Assembly: GCF_009829925.1 (NCBI RefSeq) | Contig: NZ_SNVJ01000001.1 | Location: 1-64,000 of the forward strand | Source of the DNA: Teichococcus coralli | GTDB taxonomy: Bacteria; Pseudomonadota; Alphaproteobacteria; Acetobacterales; Acetobacteraceae | Length of the DNA stretch: 64,000 nt | Direction: 5' to 3' | In this document: positions 39,153 through 48,253 of the stretch, one piece after another | How positions within the stretch are numbered: the first letter of the stretch is position 1 | Layout: each line of letters starts with the position of its first letter | Made by a program: the position numbers and the translations under genes | Notes under the pieces: generated by a model | Seen by the model: only the letters and a program-made list of their open reading frames with translations | What the model was told of the DNA's origin: nothing | Databases searched by the model: none

Positions 39153-40904
39153 ATGTCCCAGTCTCCCCTGCCCCACGTCAAGAAGGTCGAGGATCTCCGC
39201 AGCCGCCGCTGGTTCGGCCCGGCCGACCTGCGCAGCTTCGGCCATCGCTCGCGCGCCATGCAGATGGGCTACGCGCCCGAGGAATGGACGGGCAAGCCGG
39301 TCATCGCGATCCTCAACACCTGGTCCGACCTGCAGCCCTGCCACGCGCACTTCAAGCAGCGCGTCGATGACGTGAAGCGCGGCATCCTGATGGCGGGCGG
39401 CTTTCCGGTGGAGTTGCCGGCGATCTCGGTCTCGGAGAGCTTCGTCAAGCCGACCACCATGATGTACCGCAACATGCTGGCGATGGAGGCGGAGGAGCTG
39501 CTGCGCTCCCACCCCGTGGACGGCGCGGTGCTGATGGGCGGTTGCGACAAGACCACGCCGGGTCTGCTGCTCGGCGCCACCAGCATGAACATTCCGGCCA
39601 TCTACCTGCCCGCCGGACCGATGCTGCGCGGCAACTGGCAGGGCAAGATCCTCGGCTCCGGCTCGGATTCCTGGAAGTACTGGGACGAGCTGCGCGCCGG
39701 CAAGATCACCGACCAGGACTGGCTGGGCGTCGAGGGCGGCATTGCCCGCTCCTACGGCACCTGCATGACCATGGGCACGGCGAGCACCATGACCGCGATC
39801 GCCGAGGCGGTCGGGCTGGTGCTGCCGGGCGGCTCTTCGGTGCCGGCCGCCGATGCGGGGCATATCCGCCTCGCCTCCGAATCCGGCCGCCGCATCGTGG
39901 ACATGGTGTGGGAGGACCTGACGCCGCAGCGCATCCAGACGCGCGAGGCCTTTGAGAACGCCATCGCCGTTGCCATGGCCATGGGCTGCTCGACCAACGC
40001 CATCATCCACCTGATCGCCATGGCGCGGCGCGCCAACTGCGACATCGGGCTGGAAGATTTCGAGCGCTTCAGCCGCAAGGTGCCGGTGATCGGCAACGTG
40101 CGCCCCTCCGGCAATGCCTACCTGATGGAGGACTTCTTCTACGCGGGCGGCATCAAGGCGCTGATGAACCAGATCCGCGAGCACCTGCACCTGGATTGCC
40201 TGACCGTCACCGGCCGCACGCTCGGCGAGAACATCGAGGGCGCGAAGGTCTTCAACGACGACGTCATCCGCACCACCAGCAACCCGATCTACGGCGAGGG
40301 CTCGCTGGCGGTGCTGAAGGGCAACCTGGCGCCGGATGGCTGCGTCATCAAGCCGGCCGCCATGGACCAGCGCTTCCTGAAGCATTCCGGCCCCGCCGTG
40401 GTGTTCGACGACTACGACGCCATGAAGAAGGCGGTGGACGACGAGAACTACCCCTTCACGCCGGACACGGTGATGGTGCTGCGCAATGCCGGCCCGCAGG
40501 GCGGCCCGGGCATGCCGGAATGGGGAATGCTGCCGATGCCGAAGAAGCTGCTGAAGGAAGGCCACCGCGACATGCTGCGCATCTCCGACGCGCGCATGAG
40601 CGGCACCTCCTACGGCGCCTGCGTGCTGCATGTGGCGCCCGAATCCTACATCGGCGGCCCGCTGGCGCTGCTGCGCACCGGCGACGTCGTCGAGCTGGAC
40701 GTGGACGCGCGCAGCATCAACATGCGCGTCTCCGAGGAGGAGCTGGCGAAGCGGCGCGCCGAATGGAAGGAGCCGGAACCGCGCTACGGCCGCGGCTACG
40801 GCCACATGTTCCTCAAGCACATCCAGCAGGCCAATGAAGGCTGCGACTTCGACTTCCTGAAGACCGAGTTCGGCCCCCCGGTGGGCGAGCCGGTCATTCA
40901 TTGA
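39153..40904 (+). CDS. IlvD/Edd family sugar-acid dehydratase
   Basis: Iron-sulfur dehydratase of 583 residues. The three cluster Cys are visible: C63 in LQPCHAH, C131 in GGCDKT and C204 in YGTCMTMGT. The conserved KTTPGLL and the C-terminal MSGTSYG loop also match. The sequence looks closer to pentonate/arabonate dehydratases than to IlvD of branched-chain synthesis, and the operon (GntR, RraA-like, Bug-type binding protein) supports catabolism of an aldonic or similar acid to a 2-keto-3-deoxy acid. GGAGG precedes the ATG. Confidence 0.92.
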   Translation: MSQSPLPHVKKVEDLRSRRWFGPADLRSFGHRSRAMQMGYAPEEWTGKPVIAILNTWSDLQPCHAHFKQRVDDVKRGILMAGGFPVELPAISVSESFVKPTTMMYRNMLAMEAEELLRSHPVDGAVLMGGCDKTTPGLLLGATSMNIPAIYLPAGPMLRGNWQGKILGSGSDSWKYWDELRAGKITDQDWLGVEGGIARSYGTCMTMGTASTMTAIAEAVGLVLPGGSSVPAADAGHIRLASESGRRIVDMVWEDLTPQRIQTREAFENAIAVAMAMGCSTNAIIHLIAMARRANCDIGLEDFERFSRKVPVIGNVRPSGNAYLMEDFFYAGGIKALMNQIREHLHLDCLTVTGRTLGENIEGAKVFNDDVIRTTSNPIYGEGSLAVLKGNLAPDGCVIKPAAMDQRFLKHSGPAVVFDDYDAMKKAVDDENYPFTPDTVMVLRNAGPQGGPGMPEWGMLPMPKKLLKEGHRDMLRISDARMSGTSYGACVLHVAPESYIGGPLALLRTGDVVELDVDARSINMRVSEEELAKRRAEWKEPEPRYGRGYGHMFLKHIQQANEGCDFDFLKTEFGPPVGEPVIH

Positions 40905-40941
40905 GCGTCCAGGCATTGATCGCGCAGGAGCACGAACCCCG

Positions 40942-41661
40942 ATGAGCAAGCTGAAGCCCGAAACGCGGGACAAGCTGAAGAAGGTGAGCACCGCCACGCT
41001 GGCCACGGCGCTCTACAAGCGCGGCCTCCGCAGCCAGTTCATCCAGGACGTCAAGCCGCTCGCCCCGCGCGAGGAGAGCATGGTCGGCGAGGCCTTCACG
41101 CTGCGCTACATGCCGGCGCGCGAGGACCTCAACCAGCTCACCGTCTTCCGCAACCCGGACCACCCGCAGCGCAAGGCGGTGGAAGAGTGCCCGCCAGGCG
41201 CCGTGATGGTGATGGACAGCCGCAAGGACGCCCGCGCGGCCTCGGCCGGTGGCATCCTGGTGACGCGGCTGATGAAGCGCGGCGTGGCCGGCGTCGTCAC
41301 CGATGGCGGCTTCCGGGACTCGGCCGAGATCGCCACGCTGGAGATGCCGGCCTACCATTCCCGCCCCTCGGCGCCGACCAACCTGACGCTGCACCAGGCG
41401 ATCGACATCAACGTGCCGATCGGCTGCGGTGATGCGCCGGTTTTCCCGGGCGACGTGGTGGTGGGCGACAATGACGGCGTCATCATCATCCCCGCGCACC
41501 TGGCCGACGAAATCGCCGAGGAGGCGACCGAGATGACGGCCTACGAGGACTTCGTCACCGAGAAAGTGCGCGAGGGCCGCACGATCCGCGGCCTCTACCC
41601 GGCGACGGACGAGCGCAACCTCGAAGAGTTCGCCGCCTGGCGCGAGCAGAACGGGCGCTGA
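40942..41661 (+). CDS. RraA-like protein (HMG/CHA aldolase or related)
   Basis: Protein of 239 residues of the RraA-like superfamily: VSTATLATALYKRGLRSQF at the N-terminus, GVAGVVTDGGFRDS (the GxxTDGxxRD core with substrate/metal Arg-Asp) and CGDAPVFPGDVVVGDNDGVIIIP. Members with this context act as retro-aldolases or decarboxylases on keto acids rather than RNase E regulators. In this operon it may cleave or decarboxylate the dehydratase product. AGGAG precedes the ATG. Confidence 0.87.
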   Translation: MSKLKPETRDKLKKVSTATLATALYKRGLRSQFIQDVKPLAPREESMVGEAFTLRYMPAREDLNQLTVFRNPDHPQRKAVEECPPGAVMVMDSRKDARAASAGGILVTRLMKRGVAGVVTDGGFRDSAEIATLEMPAYHSRPSAPTNLTLHQAIDINVPIGCGDAPVFPGDVVVGDNDGVIIIPAHLADEIAEEATEMTAYEDFVTEKVREGRTIRGLYPATDERNLEEFAAWREQNGR

Positions 41662-41686
41662 GCCGCACAACGCATATTCCTTGAAG

Positions 41687-41708
41687 GCCCGGCGGGCGTC
41701 CGCCGGGC
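41687..41708 (+). terminator. Hairpin between the RraA-like and Bug genes
   Basis: Perfect 9-bp stem GCCCGGCGG / CCGCCGGGC with a GCGT loop, 26 bases after the RraA-like stop. There is no T-run. It may attenuate read-through or protect the upstream mRNA, giving different levels of the enzyme and binding-protein genes. Confidence 0.5.
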
Positions 41709-41796
41709 AGGTCCATCCGGCCAGGCAGGTGCCCGGCCGGCGCGATGAGTCGCGGCCGCGCCGCAGTGACGGCGGGCCCGGAGGAGCGGATCAACC

Positions 41797-42765
41797 ATGA
41801 AGATCATCCCGAAGCTGGCGGCCGCCTGCGCCCTCGCGCTGGCCTCCGCGCCCGCCTTCGCCCAGCAGGCCAGCTATCCCACGCAGCCGATCCGGCTGAT
41901 CGTGCCCTTCAGCGCCGGTACCTCGGACACCATCGCACGCCTCGTCGGCACCGAGATGAGCAAGGCGCTCGGGCAGCCGATCGTGGTGGAGAACCGGCCG
42001 GGCGCCGGCGGCAATGTCGGCAGCGAGGCCTGCGCCCGCGCGACGCCGGATGGCTACACCATCTGCCTCGGTACCATCAGCAGCCACGCCATCAACCCGG
42101 CGATCTATCCGAAGATCCCGTACAACAACCTGAAGGACTTCGCACCGATCACCCAGCTCGCGGCGCAGCCCAACGCGCTGGCGGTGACGCAGGACTTCCC
42201 GGCGAAGACCGTGGCCGAACTGGTCGCCCTGCTGCGCGCCAAGCCGGGCGAGTACAATTTCGGCTCCTCCGGCGTCGGCACCTCCGTGCATCTCGCGGGC
42301 GCGCTGTTCTCGCAGCTCACCGGCACGCAGATGGAGCATGTGCCCTATCGCGGCAGCGGCCAGTTGATGACGGCGCTGCTGACCGGCGAACTGCCGATCG
42401 CCTTCGACAACTTCTCCTCGGCCTGGCCCTTCGCGCGGGATGGCAAGCTGCGCATCCTGGGCGTGACCTCGTTGCAGCGCGTGCCGGCGGCACCGGACAT
42501 TCCCACCGTGGCCGAGACGGTGCCGGGCTTCGAGAGCCTCTCCTGGCATGGGCTTTTCGCGCCGGCCGGCGTTCCGAAGCCGATCGTCGAGCGGCTGCAC
42601 AAGGAGGCGGTCGCGGCGCTGAACCAGCCGAACGTGCAGGCGCGGTTCAAGGACCTCGGCATCACGCCGGTCGGCAACAGCCCGCAGGAGTTCGGCGCCT
42701 TCGTCGCCAGCGAGACGCAGCGCTGGGGCAAGGTGGCGCAGCAGGCGAAGATCAGCCTGGATTGA
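41797..42765 (+). CDS. Bug/TctC family tripartite tricarboxylate transporter substrate-binding protein
   Basis: Periplasmic binding protein of 322 residues: signal peptide MKIIPKLAAACALALASAPAFAQ, then the Bug marks YPTQPIRLIVPFSAGTSDTIAR, VENRPGAGGNVGSE, FGSSGVGTSVHLAG and VPYRGSGQ. GGAGGAGCGG precedes the ATG at a normal distance. Bug proteins bind carboxylated organic acids. No TctA/TctB membrane genes follow, which is common for orphan Bug proteins. The operon suggests the ligand is the acid broken down by the dehydratase. Confidence 0.93.
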   Translation: MKIIPKLAAACALALASAPAFAQQASYPTQPIRLIVPFSAGTSDTIARLVGTEMSKALGQPIVVENRPGAGGNVGSEACARATPDGYTICLGTISSHAINPAIYPKIPYNNLKDFAPITQLAAQPNALAVTQDFPAKTVAELVALLRAKPGEYNFGSSGVGTSVHLAGALFSQLTGTQMEHVPYRGSGQLMTALLTGELPIAFDNFSSAWPFARDGKLRILGVTSLQRVPAAPDIPTVAETVPGFESLSWHGLFAPAGVPKPIVERLHKEAVAALNQPNVQARFKDLGITPVGNSPQEFGAFVASETQRWGKVAQQAKISLD

Positions 42766-42786
42766 GGGAGGCCGGGGGGAAAGACT

Positions 42787-42800
42787 CCCCCCCCCCCCCC
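42787..42800. repeat. Homopolymeric tract of 14 C
   Basis: A run of 14 C bases lies 22 bases after the Bug gene stop, preceded by GGGGGG, so it could form part of a GC-rich hairpin. Runs this long are slippage-prone in replication and hard to sequence. Confidence 0.9.
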
Positions 42801-42878
42801 AAGCCCCCCTTTCTTTTTCTTCGAGTTCCCGCGCGGGCAGGACGCGCAGCGCCAAACTGATAGAAAAAAGATGGGGGT

Positions 42879-42907
42879 CCGGGGGAATTCCTTCCCCCGG
42901 CCTTTTT
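42879..42907 (+). terminator. Intrinsic terminator, copy 1 of a dispersed palindrome
   Basis: Stem CCGGGGGAA / TTCCCCCGG with a TTCC loop, followed by CC and TTTTT. It lies between the convergent Bug and amidase genes. The surrounding GATGGGGGTCCGGG and GAATTCCTT sequences recur at 63340-63362. Confidence 0.85.
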
Positions 42908-42914
42908 GCTGCTC

Positions 42915-44405
42915 TCAGTCGAAGCTGAGGAAGCCCGGCATCTCGCTGATCGGCCGCGCCGCGCGCAGCCTGGCGAGATCCGGCACCGGCCGGGCGAGCG
43001 TTGCATCGCCTTCCACCGCCGCCTCGATCGCCGCCGCCACCGCGAGCACCTTCGCGTCCCCGCCGCGCGGTCCGACGATCTGCAGGCCGAAGGGCATGCC
43101 GGCATGATCCACGCCCAGCGGCAGGCTGATGGCCGGATGGCCGGGCAGCGTCACCGCATAGGCCAGCGCCAGCCAGTGGAAGTAGTTCTTGGTCGGCTTG
43201 CCGTCGATCTCGGCCGGGTACAGCTCGCTCCAGGGGCGCGGCGAGAGGGTGATGGCGGGCGCGATGATGACGTCCACGCCGCCGGCGAAGAAGCTCTGCC
43301 AGGCGCGGTAGATCCTGGTCTGGATCACCGAGGCGCGCGCCACGTCCTTGGCGCTGTAGCCCAGCCCCTCCTCGACGTTGGCGCGCACATTGGGGCCGAC
43401 ATCCTGCGGGCGGACCCGCACCTTCTCCTCATGCGCCGCCAGGAAGTTCAGCGCGCGCAGGATGGCAAAGGATTCATCGGCATCCGTGCAATCCGGGTGG
43501 CCGTCCTCGACGCTGCCGAAGAGCGGCGTCAGCGCCGCGACGCGCTCGGCGAAGACGTCGCGGATGTGCTTCTCGGTCGGCGCGAAGCCGAAATCCGGCG
43601 TGGCGGCGACGCGCAGGGCGGAAAGGTCCACCGCCTCGTTCAGCGGCATGCCGCGGCGCACGTCCTTGCCCGGCAGCGTGTAGGCCAGCGGGTCCACGCC
43701 GTGGTCGGCCGCCATGGCGGAGAAGAGCAGCGCCAGGTCGGCCATGTTGCGCGCCATCGGGCCGAGCACCGGCAGGCCGGACCAGCCGAGCAGCCGCCGC
43801 TCCTGCGGCACCACGCCGGGGCTTGGGCGGAAGCCGACGATGCCGTTGAAGGCCGCCGGGTTGCGCAACGAGCCGCCGGTGTCGGAGCCGCTGGCCAGCG
43901 GCACCATGCTGCAGGCCAGCGCCACGCCGGAACCGCCGGAGGAGCCGGCGGCCGACTTGCTCGGGTCGAAGGGGTTGCCCGTCGCGCCATAGACGGCGTT
44001 GCGGGTGTTGGCGCCGGCGCCGAATTCCGGCGTGTTGGTCTTGCCCAGAACGATGCCGCCCGCCGCGCGCAGGTCGGCCACCATGGTGGAGTCCTTGGCC
44101 GGCACGTTGTCCTTGAAGATCGGGCTGCCGAAGGTGGTGACCAGCCCCTCGGTGTCGTCCAGGTCCTTGATGCCGAGCGGCAGGCCGTGCAGCGGGCCGA
44201 GCTTGTCGCCGCGCATCACCGCAGTCTCGGCGGCCTTGGCCGCGCCGCGCGCCCGCTCCTCGTCCAGCGCCACCATCGCGTTGACGGCGTGGTTCACCGC
44301 GCCGATGCGCTTCAGGCAGGAGTCCAGCAGCTCGACGGGGGATAGTTTTTTCTGGCCGATCATCCGACGGAGGGCGACGGCGGAGAGGTCGCAGGCTTCG
44401 GTCAC
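42915..44405 (-). CDS. Amidase (amidase signature family)
   Basis: Hydrolase of 496 residues with the Ser-cisSer-Lys triad: Lys80 in GIKDLDD, cis-Ser155 in AAGSSGGSG and Ser179 in GSDTGGSLR. It probably cleaves an amide in the cytoplasm; the substrate is unknown and GatA function is unlikely without gatB/gatC. It starts with GTG at 44405, overlapping the stop of the macro-domain gene (GTGA), so it is the last gene of an SDR-GGT-macro-amidase cluster. Confidence 0.9.
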   Translation of the reverse strand: MTEACDLSAVALRRMIGQKKLSPVELLDSCLKRIGAVNHAVNAMVALDEERARGAAKAAETAVMRGDKLGPLHGLPLGIKDLDDTEGLVTTFGSPIFKDNVPAKDSTMVADLRAAGGIVLGKTNTPEFGAGANTRNAVYGATGNPFDPSKSAAGSSGGSGVALACSMVPLASGSDTGGSLRNPAAFNGIVGFRPSPGVVPQERRLLGWSGLPVLGPMARNMADLALLFSAMAADHGVDPLAYTLPGKDVRRGMPLNEAVDLSALRVAATPDFGFAPTEKHIRDVFAERVAALTPLFGSVEDGHPDCTDADESFAILRALNFLAAHEEKVRVRPQDVGPNVRANVEEGLGYSAKDVARASVIQTRIYRAWQSFFAGGVDVIIAPAITLSPRPWSELYPAEIDGKPTKNYFHWLALAYAVTLPGHPAISLPLGVDHAGMPFGLQIVGPRGGDAKVLAVAAAIEAAVEGDATLARPVPDLARLRAARPISEMPGFLSFD

Positions 44406-44899
44406 GCGTCCAGTTCCTTCTGGTAGAGCGCCAGCATGGCGGCGTCGAAACAGGCGAAAGTGACGTCGAGGTCGCCCTCCGCCGCGAGCTCCTCGCGCAG
44501 CGTGGCCACCGCGACGCGGGTGGCCTCCTCGCGCGGGTAGCCGTAGATGCCGGTGGAGATGGCGGGAAAGGCGATGGAACGGCCACCCGCCTCGCGCAGG
44601 CGCGACAGGGAGGCGCGGTAGCAGCCGGCGAGCTGCTCCGCCTCTCCCTGCCTGCCGCCATGCCAGACCGGCCCGACGGCATGGATGACGTGGCGCGCCT
44701 TCAGGCGAAAGCCGGGGGTGATCCGCGCCTCGCCCGTGGGGCAGCCGCCGAGCCGCGCGCAGGCGGCGGCCAGTTCCGGCCCCGCCGCGGCGTGGATCGC
44801 GCCACAGACCCCGCCGCCCGGCGCCAGGGCCGCGTTGGCGGCGTTGACGATGGCGTCCACGTCCAGCCGGGTGATGTCGGCCTGGATGGCGCGGATCAT
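44402..44899 (-). CDS. Macro domain protein (YmdB-like O-acetyl-ADP-ribose deacetylase)
   Basis: Stand-alone macro domain of 165 residues. It has the ADP-ribose-binding motifs IVNAANAAL (18-26), GGGVCGAIHAAAG (28-40) and PAISTGIYGYP (phosphate loop). Such proteins remove acetyl or ADP-ribosyl groups from O-acetyl-ADP-ribose or modified macromolecules. It begins 4 bases after the gamma-glutamyltransferase stop and overlaps the amidase start. Its presence between two amide hydrolase genes is unexpected. Confidence 0.93.
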   Translation of the reverse strand: MIRAIQADITRLDVDAIVNAANAALAPGGGVCGAIHAAAGPELAAACARLGGCPTGEARITPGFRLKARHVIHAVGPVWHGGRQGEAEQLAGCYRASLSRLREAGGRSIAFPAISTGIYGYPREEATRVAVATLREELAAEGDLDVTFACFDAAMLALYQKELDA

Positions 44900-44903
44900 G
44901 GCC

Positions 44904-46511
44904 TCAATACCCCAGCGCGCAGCCGTCCTTGCGCGGGTCGGAGCCGCCCATCAGCACGCCGCGCTGGTGGTCGATCAGGATGGCTTGGCCGCCGCCATGC
45001 GGCTTGTCGATCATCTCGCAGGCATGGCCCATGCGGTTGAGGCGGTCGATCACCTCGGTCGGGATGCCGCGCTCGATCTGCACCTTGCCCGCGTAGGGGA
45101 AGAGGCGCGGGAAATCGAGCGAGGCCTGCACGTCCATGCCGAACTCGAAGTGGTTGGTCAGGAACAGCGTCTGGCCCATCGGCTGGAAGTGCCCGCCCAT
45201 CACGCCATAGGGCATGATGGCGCGGCCATCCTTCATCACCATGCCGGGGATGATGGTGTGCATCGGCCGCTTGCCCGGCGCGATGCAGTTCGGGTGGCCT
45301 TCCTGCAGGCGGAAGCCGAAGCCGCGGTTGTGCAGCATCACGCCGCTCTTCTCGGCCAGGATGCCGGAGCCGAAGCCCTCGAAAAGCGAGTTGATGAAGG
45401 AGCAGGCGTTGCCGTCGGCGTCCACGACGCAGAGATAGACCGTGTCCTTGTGCTTCGGCAGCATCTCCGCCATCCCGGCGGGTGGCAGCTCGCGCATCGC
45501 GGCCTCGTCGCTGATCAGCGCGCGCAACTGCTTCGCGTAATCCGGGCTGGTCAGCTTCGCCACCGGCACGTCCACCTGCGCCGGGTCGGCCACGAAGGCG
45601 TCGCGATCGCGGTAGGCGAGGCGTGCCGCCTCGACATGGCGGTGCAGGCGCTCGGTGGAGAGCGGCCCCTGCTCGGGCGTCGCGCATTCACCGAGCACGC
45701 CCAGCATCTGCAGCACCAGCAGGCCGGAGCCGTTCGGCGGGCACTGGAAGATGTCGAGGCCGCGCCACTTGGACTGGATCGGCGTGACGAACTCGGCGCC
45801 GTCCAGGCCGGCGGCGAAATCCTCCTCCGTGTGGGTGCCGCCGGCGGCACGCAGCGTCGCCGCCATGTCGGCCGCGATCTCGCCTTCGTAGAAGGCGCGG
45901 GCGCCACGTTCGCCGATGGCGCGCAGCGTACGGCCAAGGGCGGGCTGCCTGAACACCTCGCCAACAGCGTAGGGCTTGCCATCCTTCAGGAAGTGGCGCG
46001 CGGTAGCCTCGTGCCTGGCGAGCTTGCCGGCCCCGGCCTCCCAGTCATGCGCCACGCGGGCATGCACGGGGTGGCCCTCCTCGGCGATCTTCGCCGCGGG
46101 CGCCAGGATCTGCGCCAGGGAGAGCTTGCCGTGCGCCTTGTTGAGCTTCTCCCAGGCGGAGACAGCGCCGGGCACGGTGACGGAATGGGCCGAGGTGTTG
46201 ACCATGGCGGTCAGCCCGTCGGCGCGCAGCTTCTCCGGCGTGGCACCGGCGGGGGCGCGGCCGGAGCCGTTCATGGCGACCACCTGGCCCGTGCCGGCGG
46301 GCGCGTAAAGGCAGAAGCAGTCGCCGCCGATTCCGGTGGACTGCGGCTCCACCACGGCCAGCACGGCGCAGGCGGCGATGGCGGCGTCCATGGCGTTGCC
46401 GCCCTGGCGCAGGATGTCGAGCGCCGTCAGCGTGGCGATCGGCATCGAGGTCGCGGCCATGGCGTGGGTGGAGAGAACCGCACTGCGGCCGGGGATATGG
46501 AAGTCGCGCAT
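44904..46511 (-). CDS. Gamma-glutamyltransferase family protein (Ntn hydrolase)
   Basis: Self-processing hydrolase of 535 residues. The predicted nucleophile Thr357 lies in KDTVYLCVVDADGNACSF, with the downstream FGSGILAEKSGVMLHNRG oxyanion region. The N-terminus has RSAVLSTHAMAATS and GGNAMDAAIAACAVL. No signal peptide is present, so it may act in the cytoplasm, unlike classical periplasmic GGT; glutathione or another gamma-glutamyl or acyl amide could be the substrate. Start 46511 is preferred; GTG at 46538 would overlap the SDR stop. Confidence 0.88.
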   Translation of the reverse strand: MRDFHIPGRSAVLSTHAMAATSMPIATLTALDILRQGGNAMDAAIAACAVLAVVEPQSTGIGGDCFCLYAPAGTGQVVAMNGSGRAPAGATPEKLRADGLTAMVNTSAHSVTVPGAVSAWEKLNKAHGKLSLAQILAPAAKIAEEGHPVHARVAHDWEAGAGKLARHEATARHFLKDGKPYAVGEVFRQPALGRTLRAIGERGARAFYEGEIAADMAATLRAAGGTHTEEDFAAGLDGAEFVTPIQSKWRGLDIFQCPPNGSGLLVLQMLGVLGECATPEQGPLSTERLHRHVEAARLAYRDRDAFVADPAQVDVPVAKLTSPDYAKQLRALISDEAAMRELPPAGMAEMLPKHKDTVYLCVVDADGNACSFINSLFEGFGSGILAEKSGVMLHNRGFGFRLQEGHPNCIAPGKRPMHTIIPGMVMKDGRAIMPYGVMGGHFQPMGQTLFLTNHFEFGMDVQASLDFPRLFPYAGKVQIERGIPTEVIDRLNRMGHACEMIDKPHGGGQAILIDHQRGVLMGGSDPRKDGCALGY

Positions 46512-46534
46512 CGAAGTCTTTCCGGGTGAAGAGG

Positions 46535-47302
46535 TCACAGCGTGCAGAAGCCGCCGTCGATCAGCAAGGAGGCGCCGCTGATCATGGCAGAGGCGGGCGA
46601 GGCGAAGAAGACGATGGCGCCCATCACGTCCTCCACCGTCATGATCTTGCCGAGCGGGGTGCGGCGCAGATGGGCGGCGCGGAACTTCTCGTCGGCCAGC
46701 AGCCCCTCGGTAAGCGGGGTCTGGACGAAGCCGGGGCAGATGGCGTTGACGCGGACCCCGTGCGGCCCCAGCTCGGCCGACATGGCCTTGGTCAGCCCCT
46801 CGATGGCGTGCTTGGTGGCCGTGTAGACGCTTCGGTTCAGCCCGCCGACATGCCCGTTCACCGAGGACAGGTTGATGATGCTGCCGCCCTTGCCGGCCGC
46901 CACCATGCCGGCCGCCACCGCCTGGGCCACGGCGAAGGCGCCGCGCAGGTTGAGGGCCACCAGCCGGTCGAAGCTCTCGTCGCGAACCTCCAGGAAGGGC
47001 TCGCGGATATTGGTGCCGGCATTGTTGACCAGGATGTCGAAGGGTCCCTCCCCCTCAACCAGATGGCGCACGGCGGCGCGGTCGGTCACGTCCAGCGCGC
47101 GGGCGCTCGCCCGCGCCTCGGGGCCGAGAGCGGCGATGGTTTCCTCCATCTCCGGCAGGGCACGGGCCGCCAGCACCACCTCCGCCCCGGCCCCGGCCAG
47201 CGCCACCGCCGCCGCCCGGCCGATGCCGCGGGAGGCCCCCGTCACCAGCGCACGCAGCCCGTCGCAGCGCAGCGGGGGCGTTTGGGGCAAGGCCTCGGCC
47301 AT
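46535..47302 (-). CDS. SDR family oxidoreductase
   Basis: Classical short-chain dehydrogenase of 255 residues: cofactor loop [14 protein letters not shown] motif, catalytic Ser in [11 protein letters not shown], and YTATK (Tyr-x-x-x-Lys). The C-terminal end GGFCTL is typical of FabG-like SDRs. The true substrate is unknown. GGAGG lies 9 bases before the ATG at 47302, so this start is better than the ATG at 47311. It is the first gene of the SDR-GGT-macro-amidase cluster. Confidence 0.9.
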   Translation of the reverse strand: MAEALPQTPPLRCDGLRALVTGASRGIGRAAAVALAGAGAEVVLAARALPEMEETIAALGPEARASARALDVTDRAAVRHLVEGEGPFDILVNNAGTNIREPFLEVRDESFDRLVALNLRGAFAVAQAVAAGMVAAGKGGSIINLSSVNGHVGGLNRSVYTATKHAIEGLTKAMSAELGPHGVRVNAICPGFVQTPLTEGLLADEKFRAAHLRRTPLGKIMTVEDVMGAIVFFASPASAMISGASLLIDGGFCTL

Positions 47303-47409
47303 GGGCGGCATCCTCCATTCCGTTTTCCAGGCGCCGACGCTGGCACGGTCCGGCCCCGGCATCAATCCGCCCACTTCCGCCGGCCGCCCGGCTGCGCTAT
47401 CCGAAGCGG

Positions 47410-47751
47410 ATGGAAACCACCGCCACGATCGACGACTTCAACCGGATCGACATCCGTGTCGGGACGGTGCTGGATGCCGTTCCGCTGGAGGGGGCCCGCA
47501 AGCCGGCCCTGCGGCTGGAGATCGACCTTGGGCCGGAGATCGGCGTCAAGCGCTCCTCCGCGCAGCTCACGGTGCACTACCCGGCCGACAGGCTGATCGG
47601 CCGCCAGGTGCTGTGCGTGGTGAACTTTCCGCCCCGCCGCATCGCCGGCGTCGAGAGCGAGGTCCTGACCCTGGGCCTGCCGGACGCCAATGGCGACGTG
47701 GTGCTGATCCGACCCGATTTCGCCGTCCCCAACGGCGGCAGGATGTTCTGA
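47410..47751 (+). CDS. csaA: tRNA-binding protein CsaA
   Basis: Small OB-fold protein of 113 residues of the EMAP II/CsaA type: [23 protein letters not shown] at the start, then [28 protein letters not shown], and a C-terminal NGGRMF. CsaA has export-related chaperone activity in Bacillus and binds tRNA. It is followed 2 bases later by gpt, so the two are probably co-transcribed. Confidence 0.92.
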   Translation: METTATIDDFNRIDIRVGTVLDAVPLEGARKPALRLEIDLGPEIGVKRSSAQLTVHYPADRLIGRQVLCVVNFPPRRIAGVESEVLTLGLPDANGDVVLIRPDFAVPNGGRMF

Positions 47752-47753
47752 GC

Positions 47754-48233
47754 ATGGCGCCTCGTTATTACACCGTCAGCTGGGACCAGCTTCACCGCGA
47801 CAGCAAGGCGCTCGCCTGGCGGCTGGTGGAGCGCGGCCCGTGGAAGGGCATTGTCGCGATCACCCGCGGAGGCCTGATCCCCGCCGCCATCGTGGCGCGC
47901 GAGTTGGATTGCCGGATGATCGAAAGCGTCTCCGTCATCACCTATGACGAGGAGAAGCTGGGCACGCCGGAAGTGGCCAAGCCGCCGGTGGCCGCCGGCG
48001 ATGGCGAGGGCTGGCTGGTGCTGGACGACCTGGTGGACACCGGCACCACCGCCAAGGTGGTGCGGGCCATACTTCCCAAGGCGCATTTCGCCACCGTCTA
48101 TGCGAAGCCGGCCGGCAAGCCGCTGGTGGACACCTTCATCACGGAGGTGAGCCAGGACACCTGGATCCTGTTCCCCTGGGACACCGAGCCGCAGTTCGTC
48201 GCGCCCATCGCGCGCTCCGGCCTGGTGAAGTAG
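47754..48233 (+). CDS. gpt: Xanthine-guanine phosphoribosyltransferase
   Basis: Type I PRTase of 159 residues that salvages guanine, xanthine and hypoxanthine with PRPP. Key motifs are [36 protein letters not shown] and the PRPP loop [13 protein letters not shown], then KPLVDTF and the specificity tail DTWILFPWD. Length is normal. ATG at 47754 follows the csaA stop by 2 bases. Confidence 0.95.
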   Translation: MAPRYYTVSWDQLHRDSKALAWRLVERGPWKGIVAITRGGLIPAAIVARELDCRMIESVSVITYDEEKLGTPEVAKPPVAAGDGEGWLVLDDLVDTGTTAKVVRAILPKAHFATVYAKPAGKPLVDTFITEVSQDTWILFPWDTEPQFVAPIARSGLVK

Positions 48234-48238
48234 GGCCT

Positions 48239-48253
48239 CCCGGCCTAGCCGGG
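48239..48253 (+). terminator. Short hairpin after gpt
   Basis: Stem CCCGGC / GCCGGG with a CTA loop, 5 bases after the gpt stop. There is no T-run. It is in the 180-bp convergent gap to the unknown membrane protein gene. Confidence 0.4.

Noticed and set aside
37848-41006. Open frame of more than 1000 codons antisense to the dehydrogenase and dehydratase genes
   Set aside because: It spans two well-supported genes and their leader on the other strand. High GC removes stops in this frame. It shows no family resemblance.
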